Below, in pieces: positions 59,189-64,000 of a stretch of DNA of 64,000 nt. The DNA comes from an uncultured Anaerolineae bacterium. GTDB lineage: Bacteria; Chloroflexota; Anaerolineae; Aggregatilineales; Phototrophicaceae. The position numbers were made by a program, and so were the translations under genes. Below the pieces are notes generated by a model that worked only from the letters and a program-made list of their open reading frames with translations, had not been told where the DNA came from and made no database searches. Each line of letters starts with the position of its first letter. Position 1 is the stretch's first letter. Location: NCBI GenBank assembly GCA_934216615.1, contig CAKQCB010000002.1, positions 434,001 through 498,000 of the forward strand, in the 5' to 3' direction.

Positions 59189-62100
59189 TTAACGCCGACG
59201 GCGGGCGTGACGGCGATCTTCTTTGGGGCGTTGGCGTGACATGAGGATATACACCACCAATAGAACCAAGAGAATCGCGACGCACCCTAAAACAATCGGC
59301 GTGAAGATCGTGTCAGAAGGTGCAGACGTATCCGTTGTCAGTGGCGTGAGCGTCGGCGCAAACGTGGGTGTTTCAGCGCTTTGTGTCAGGCTGTCTGCTA
59401 AAGCCGCGCCGGTTTGGGTGGCTTCAATGATGAGTTGGGTTGCGGTCAGCAACATCGGATCAGAAGTCGGTGTCGCTTCCTCAGTCTGGGCAATCGCGCT
59501 GGCGGTAGCGTCCATCACTAGGCTGGTCGCGGTGAGGAAGACCGCCTGTGCTTCTGCCGTTTCGGTCGCTTCGTTCACCAACTGCGTTGCCGTTTGCTGA
59601 ATGTTCAAGGCTTGCGCCTCAGTCGCCGTTGCATTAGACGCGCTCACGCTGGTTGCTGTTAACTCTGCCGATTGGGTCGCCGCTGTCTGTGTTTCTAAAG
59701 CGCTCTCTAAAGCGTTTTGGGTTTGTGTCGCCTGTGCGTTCAAAGTCGCCGCCTGCTGCGTTTGTTGTTGAAACGCTGCTTCGGCGGTCAGCGTGGTTTG
59801 AGCCAAGACCGTTGCGGTCACGTTGGCGACGGCGGTTTGGGTTTCGCGCACTTGTTGCGTGGCATTCAAAATATCTTGCGCCAGTGTGGTCGCTGTCGCA
59901 TTCACCTGTGATTGGACGGTTGCGCGGGCATCCGCCGTTGCCGTCATATTCTCAGGAAGGGATGCCTCAGCGGTCGCGGTGATCGCGTCGCTGGTTGCCA
60001 ATGCGGACTGTGTTTCTACGGCGGATTGGGTCGCGTTACTTTCGGCGGTTACTGTCAGGCGTGCGTCCTGTGTCGCCGTGATCGCGTCGTTGGTCGCGAG
60101 TGCCGACTGTGTTTCTACGGCGGATTGGGTCGCGTTACTTTCGGCGGTTGCAGTCAATTGTGCGCCCTGCGTCGCCGTTTGGAGTGAGGCTTGTGTCCCG
60201 CCCGCTTGTTGGGTCGCCAGTGACAAACTAAGTTGTTGCGCGGTAGACGTGATTTGGGCGACGCCTGTTGCTGTGCCTTGACGCGCTTCCGCAGTCGTGG
60301 TCAAAGCGACTTCGGTGCTCTCCGTATCGATGGCGAGCGAGCTGGGTTCTTCAGTCACCACTTCGCTCAACGTCGCGGTCAGCGTTGAGGTGAGTGTCGC
60401 GGCGAGAGTGGGCGTAACCGTCGCTGTGGCAGTCGGGGCATTGGCGGTCGCCGTTTGCAGTACCCCTTCATCCACGCTGAAAGGAATATCGATAAACGAC
60501 GAACCACCGCTGGCATTCTCGGCGGTGATGCGCAAGGTATGCACCCCGCTTCCCACATCCAACGGGTCAAGTGAGAGGGCAAACGGCGCGGTAGACTGCT
60601 GTGCCAGATCGACACCATCCAAAACCCACGTCACATTTTCTACAGGGGATTGCGAGATAAAACTTAACTCGACTGAACGTGTCGCGGTGAGCACATCGCC
60701 ATCGCTCAAACCGTTCACCGACGGGATGGGAGGCAGGTTCGGGACGCTTAGATTCACCGTCGTGTTATTCGATGCACCATTGGCATCCGTCACGCTGACG
60801 CCTAACTGCGCGGTGCCGGGAATGATCGCATACGGGTCAAGCGTGTATTGAGTGCCTTCGGGATTCGTGGCTTCTAACACGTCCCCGTTGACGGTCACGG
60901 TGATGTCTGGCGCTTGGGTTTGGCTGTGAACATCAATGCTGAAGTCCAGCGGTTCGCTCGGAAGCGCCTGCCCATCTTGCAACCCGACAAACGTGATCTG
61001 CGGACTAACTGAGCCGATGGTAAAGGTCGTTTCAGCGGTGCTGGTTTCGCCCCCCTCATTGGTGACCTCTACGCTGAGCGTGTGCTGACCTACCGCAAAA
61101 TCCAGCGGATTCAACAAAATGCTATATGGGCTTTCTGCCAGCGTGATCGGGTCGCCCTCATCGAGGGTGTACTGCACGCTGATGGCAGGAGTTTGCCCCG
61201 TCACTTCGACAGTCACGGCGGTGGGCGTGGTGAGTTCACCGAGGCTACTCACGTCTGGGTTAAAGCGGATTGCAGAGGGAAGCGCGCCGATATTCAGCAC
61301 AACCTCGGTAACGCCGTTGCTATCGCCATCTTCATCGACAGCGGTCAAGCTGAGGGTATGCGCCCCGGGCGTAAAGTTCACAGGGTCAATCGGCAGGTGA
61401 TACGGCAGATCGCCAAAGCCCGTTAAAGCGACACCATCCCACAAAACATCGACTTGGGTTAAGGGGTCGTCCGCCAAAACATCAATCGTGAGGTCTAAAG
61501 GTTCGGTGATCGGGTCGGGAAGCGTGGCAGGGTCTACCTGAAACATTGGGACAGGAATCGGCGCGCGGACAGTCGCCGTTGCGTTGGCGCTGTTTTCGTC
61601 GTGACGCACTTCAAAAATCGCTTCGTATTCAGTGCCATCTAAGGCGATTCCGTCTTCCCCTGTCGGTACATTCAAGGTGATGACGTACTGGCTTTGTAAA
61701 CGGGCGGCCAACCCGCGATAGATTTCCGCCAGTTGTTCAGGCGTGGGGGATTCGTAAAACGCGCCATTGGAACGGGTCGCTAAGGCTTCTAAATAACTGC
61801 GATCAGAGCCAAAGCCAAGCCCGATGGTATAAATCGTCACGCCCCGCTGTGCCAGCAAATCAAACACGTCTTGCGGGATGACGCTGCTGCGCCCGCCGTA
61901 TTCAGCACCGTCGCTCAACAAGATGATGGCACGGCGAGATAAACCACTTTCAGAGGCGTAGATCAAACTATCATATGACCCTTGATACAGGGCGGTTTCC
62001 CCGCCTTCAAGCAAGGTCGCGATCACTGCTTCCAGTTCCGCTTTGTCATTGGTAAAAGGTTGGATCAGCTCTACATTCGAGCCAAACGTCATGATGGCGA

Positions 62101-62506
62101 CTTCATTTTGCGCATCTAACAAGCTGACGTATTCCGTCACAGCTTCGCGTAATTTTTCAATGGGCGTGCCATACATACTGCTGCTCACATCGACCACCAA
62201 CACGGTGGAGAATGCCAGCGCGTCATCAGCAATATTTTCAACGCTGACGATCTCGCCATATTGAGCCAATTCCCCGCTCAACGTAAAATCTGCTTGGGTC
62301 AGCCCTGCGACAGGTTGGTTAAATTGGTCAAACACATTGGCAGTAATCACCACTTCGGGCATGTTGGTGGGGTTTACGCCTGTAATCTCTAAAGTTAAAG
62401 GGGGAATTTGAGCGTTCGAAGGGTTCAACGCGAGAAACCAAATACTCGCAAGAAGGGTGATGAAAAACAGTCGAGCAGTACGTAGCAAAAAATGAGCTTG
62501 GAACAA
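59189..62506 (-). CDS. VWA and Ig-like surface protein with Ala/Thr-rich stalk
   Basis: 1105 residues. N-terminal signal/anchor (ARLFFITLLASIWFLALNPS), a beta domain, then a von Willebrand A domain with intact MIDAS (VLVVDVSSSMYGTPIEKL; ILLSDGAEYGGRSSVIP). Four Ig/cadherin-like modules of about 85 residues follow (for example PSAIRFNPDVSSLGE, PQITFVGLQDGQALP). From about 680 to 1050 the chain is Ala/Thr/Gln-rich (ATQSAVETQSALATNDAITA), probably a stalk. A C-terminal membrane helix (IVLGCVAILLVLLVVYILMS) and basic tail RRHARRRR hold it in the membrane. A metal-dependent adhesion or complex-assembly role is inferred. Confidence 0.85.
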   Translation of the reverse strand: MFQAHFLLRTARLFFITLLASIWFLALNPSNAQIPPLTLEITGVNPTNMPEVVITANVFDQFNQPVAGLTQADFTLSGELAQYGEIVSVENIADDALAFSTVLVVDVSSSMYGTPIEKLREAVTEYVSLLDAQNEVAIMTFGSNVELIQPFTNDKAELEAVIATLLEGGETALYQGSYDSLIYASESGLSRRAIILLSDGAEYGGRSSVIPQDVFDLLAQRGVTIYTIGLGFGSDRSYLEALATRSNGAFYESPTPEQLAEIYRGLAARLQSQYVITLNVPTGEDGIALDGTEYEAIFEVRHDENSANATATVRAPIPVPMFQVDPATLPDPITEPLDLTIDVLADDPLTQVDVLWDGVALTGFGDLPYHLPIDPVNFTPGAHTLSLTAVDEDGDSNGVTEVVLNIGALPSAIRFNPDVSSLGELTTPTAVTVEVTGQTPAISVQYTLDEGDPITLAESPYSILLNPLDFAVGQHTLSVEVTNEGGETSTAETTFTIGSVSPQITFVGLQDGQALPSEPLDFSIDVHSQTQAPDITVTVNGDVLEATNPEGTQYTLDPYAIIPGTAQLGVSVTDANGASNNTTVNLSVPNLPPIPSVNGLSDGDVLTATRSVELSFISQSPVENVTWVLDGVDLAQQSTAPFALSLDPLDVGSGVHTLRITAENASGGSSFIDIPFSVDEGVLQTATANAPTATATVTPTLAATLTSTLTATLSEVVTEEPSSLAIDTESTEVALTTTAEARQGTATGVAQITSTAQQLSLSLATQQAGGTQASLQTATQGAQLTATAESNATQSAVETQSALATNDAITATQDARLTVTAESNATQSAVETQSALATSDAITATAEASLPENMTATADARATVQSQVNATATTLAQDILNATQQVRETQTAVANVTATVLAQTTLTAEAAFQQQTQQAATLNAQATQTQNALESALETQTAATQSAELTATSVSASNATATEAQALNIQQTATQLVNEATETAEAQAVFLTATSLVMDATASAIAQTEEATPTSDPMLLTATQLIIEATQTGAALADSLTQSAETPTFAPTLTPLTTDTSAPSDTIFTPIVLGCVAILLVLLVVYILMSRQRPKEDRRHARRRR
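59979..60176 (-). repeat. 99 bp direct repeat in the Ala/Thr stalk
   Basis: Two consecutive 99 bp (33-codon) copies, beginning with GTGATCGCGTCG at 59979 and 60078. They encode ATQSAVETQSALAT units and differ in few bases. Confidence 0.85.
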
Positions 62507-62716
62507 AATGGCCTCCTAAATTGGCGGCTTTTATGCACAACCTTTTAAGCGTTTCCCTAATGTTAACGAGTTTACGCGACGGTGCAACATTTAACGGCTT
62601 ATTTACACAAGCATCATTAGCCGATAACGAATCAAGAGATGCGTGCGCTCATCATGAAACACAACGTGAAGAATATCCCCCTATGCAACGGTGATGACAC
62701 GCTGGTGAAATAAAAA

Positions 62717-62750
62717 GCGTTCTGTCCCTTCAAGTTGAGAGACAGAACGC
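62717..62750 (-). terminator. Terminator after holin-IV-like gene
   Basis: GCGTTCTGTC and GACAGAACGC with inner TCAA/TTGA pairing; followed on the minus strand by TTTTTATTTC. The rest of 62507-62784 shows no gene. Confidence 0.85.
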
Positions 62751-62784
62751 CTTGATAGACGACGGCTATTTTGTGTGGCGATCC

Positions 62785-63186
62785 CTATTTGAATTGAACG
62801 ATGGACTTCTCATCACCACCGAGCAAGCGCTCTAAAACCATGCCGATGATGCTGATGATAATCGCACCGACCAACGCCCATCCAAAACCATCAATGACCA
62901 AATGCCCCCCCGTGAGTCCCATCAATTGGGTAGAGAGCCATGAGGTAAGATACAACATCGCGCCGTTGATGATCAGTAAGAACAAGCCAAAGGTCAAAAT
63001 GACCAAAGAACAAGTAAAGAATTGCACGATGGGTTTGACCATCGCATTCACAATGCCGAAGATCAACGCGATCAGCAACAAGGTGAGTAAATTTTCTTCC
63101 CCTTCAATGCGAATGCCGGGCAAAAACCCCGATGTGACGATGGCAATCGCAACCGCATTCACGATTAAACGTGCCCAAAAATTCAT
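62785..63186 (-). CDS. Phage-holin-family-4 (DUF360-like) membrane protein
   Basis: 133 residues, four helices: FWARLIVNAVAIAIVTSGFL, NLLTLLLIALIFGIVNAMVK, FFTCSLVILTFGLFLLIING and GWALVGAIIISIIGMVLERL. Typical for the mycobacterial four-helix holin superfamily IV, named from homology and not tied to phage; it is a housekeeping membrane protein in many bacteria. No phage genes here. 16 nt downstream of the TauE gene on the same strand. Confidence 0.85.
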   Translation of the reverse strand: MNFWARLIVNAVAIAIVTSGFLPGIRIEGEENLLTLLLIALIFGIVNAMVKPIVQFFTCSLVILTFGLFLLIINGAMLYLTSWLSTQLMGLTGGHLVIDGFGWALVGAIIISIIGMVLERLLGGDEKSIVQFK

Positions 63187-63202
63187 ATAACACCCCTTTC
63201 AT

Positions 63203-63913
63203 TCACCCCATAACCAAGCGAACGCTCAACACCAATAACACGATTAAAACCAGTTTGCGAAACTGCTGCGGGCTGATGAGTCGATTGGCGATCAAACCAC
63301 AGAAGATACCCGCCACACTTCCCGCCAGCATGGTAGGAACCCATTCCCCTACTTGCGCGGTATAAGCACCGTTCAAGCTGTGCCCGACCACACTAATTAT
63401 ACTATTTACGAGAAATAAGCCCTGTAAGTTGCCACGAAATTGATCCGGCGTCCAACCTTGTGTCGTGCCATAAATGACAAAGGACGGGCCGGGGATGTTG
63501 TACAGCCCGCTCAAAAACCCGCCGACAAACCCAAACGGGTACGCCCATCGACGGTTTTCGAGGTGGGGAATGGGAAAATTGAACAAACCGTATAACGCGT
63601 ATAACCCCACGAAGATGCCGAGCAAGCGCACTAACAATTTCAGATCAACATGATTGAGCATAAAGATGCCGATTGGGATGCCGACGACTGAAGCAAGGGT
63701 CAACCGCAGGACGCGCCGTAAGGTCAGCGCGTGGCGAAAGCGGAAGATCAACACCACTTCAACCAAGATGCCCATCATTGAAACAAGGGGAACAGCGTTA
63801 TCAATCGGCATGATCGTCGGCAGTAACGCCATCGACACAAGGCCAAAACCAAACCCGCTCAAAGTTTGGGTGATCGAAGCAAAAAAGATGATGAGACCGC
63901 AGAACAACAACAC
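63203..63913 (-). CDS. TauE/SafE-family sulfite/anion exporter
   Basis: 236 residues, seven to eight helices. The family pattern is SGFGFGLVSMALLPTIM near the N-terminus, a repeat GGFLSGLYNIPGPSFVIYGT in the middle and GSVAGIFCGLIANRLISP near the end. It would export sulfite, sulfonates or related organic anions; the substrate is not known. First gene of the pair with the holin-IV-like protein. Confidence 0.85.
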   Translation of the reverse strand: MLLFCGLIIFFASITQTLSGFGFGLVSMALLPTIMPIDNAVPLVSMMGILVEVVLIFRFRHALTLRRVLRLTLASVVGIPIGIFMLNHVDLKLLVRLLGIFVGLYALYGLFNFPIPHLENRRWAYPFGFVGGFLSGLYNIPGPSFVIYGTTQGWTPDQFRGNLQGLFLVNSIISVVGHSLNGAYTAQVGEWVPTMLAGSVAGIFCGLIANRLISPQQFRKLVLIVLLVLSVRLVMG

Positions 63914-63975
63914 TATTTTGCTCCTAATATGAGAGTGTGTGAAATTGAGGAATGATTTTTAAGCGCAATCGCGTC

Positions 63976-63981
63976 TATAAT
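63976..63981 (+). promoter_or_regulatory. Possible -10 box near the window end
   Basis: TATAAT reading rightwards, with ATGGTATTGATAA beginning at 63988; no good -35 at the right distance. A plus-strand gene may begin at the edge but cannot be assessed. Confidence 0.2.
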
Positions 63982-64000
63982 AATAAGATGGTATTGATAA

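Noticed and set aside
62654..62713. 20-codon plus-strand micro-gene
   Set aside because: No ribosome site and no hydrophobic or conserved-looking sequence; its end runs into the terminator hairpin.
62785..63186. Prophage remnant suggested by a holin-type protein
   Set aside because: The four-helix holin-IV family is widespread outside phages, and no capsid, integrase, lysin or att-like repeat is present.

Overview
This 64 kb window is ordinary bacterial chromosome. It is gene-dense, with short intergenic gaps, mid-range GC, no rRNA, no insertion sequences and no CRISPR array. It most likely comes from the phylum Chloroflexota, in or near the class Anaerolineae, probably an aerobic or denitrifying lineage. 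That assignment is inference from the style of the gene content: secreted proteins with long Pro/Thr 'TPTPTP' linkers, a VWA protein with an Ala/Thr/Gln-rich 'ATATAQ' tail, a class II copper nitrite reductase, and LexA boxes of the Gram-positive GAAC-N4-GTTC type. No ribosomal marker is present to confirm it.

Layout. 1-7.4 kb: start of a probable tsaE, a large HAMP-GAF sensor kinase, a C-terminal-HTH ArsR-type regulator behind a 20 bp palindrome, tRNA-Val, a nirK with a fused extra cupredoxin domain, and a nitroreductase. 7.4-23.8 kb: a 0.75 kb non-coding leader, a UvrA2-type ABC protein, a repeat-rich secreted protein, small-molecule enzymes (VOC, M20 amidohydrolase, FAH, AttH/CrtC-like), an ECF42-type sigma factor with its DGPF partner, membrane and SDR proteins, and a CWC/BtuF-like pair. 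23.9-31.8 kb: tRNA-Phe, a large PPC-like secreted protein with Cys-rich repeats, an unknown CxxC protein, an FtsX/MacB-type permease and a helicase-associated-domain protein. 32-42 kb: lexA with a complete SOS promoter, several secreted proteins including an M30-like metallopeptidase, ridA, a 47-residue membrane microprotein with a structured leader, and two tandem secreted paralogues. 42-53 kb: threonine/serine dehydratase, CDGSH protein plus GNAT, an operator-controlled membrane protein, YitT, a thiolase/aldolase/LysE cluster, a DCC protein, an HTH regulator coupled to dprA, and a pentapeptide protein with an SDR. 53-64 kb: a four-gene signalling cluster (OmpR regulator, two receiver-only proteins, hybrid-less kinase), dinB with a LexA box, family 4 UDG, a 1105-residue VWA/Ig-like surface protein, a holin-IV-like membrane protein and a TauE/SafE permease.

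How it works together. Two DNA-damage genes (lexA, dinB) share recognisable LexA boxes placed on near-consensus sigma-70 promoters; the nearby uracil-DNA glycosylase and dprA add to a DNA-maintenance theme. About a dozen products are secreted or surface-anchored, and several carry recombination-prone tandem repeats. No single large undescribed system stands out. The best leads for something new are small: (a) the 47-residue membrane protein with a two-state leader, operator and terminator; (b) the 123-residue membrane protein whose promoter is covered by a 12+12 bp dyad; (c) a LexA with Ala-Ser instead of Ala-Gly at the self-cleavage position; (d) a family 4 UDG with Ser in place of one Fe-S cysteine; (e) the NirK fusion with palindromic upstream DNA. 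Start codons were moved from the longest reading frame wherever a Shine-Dalgarno sequence, signal peptide or family length argued for it; these choices are stated per gene.
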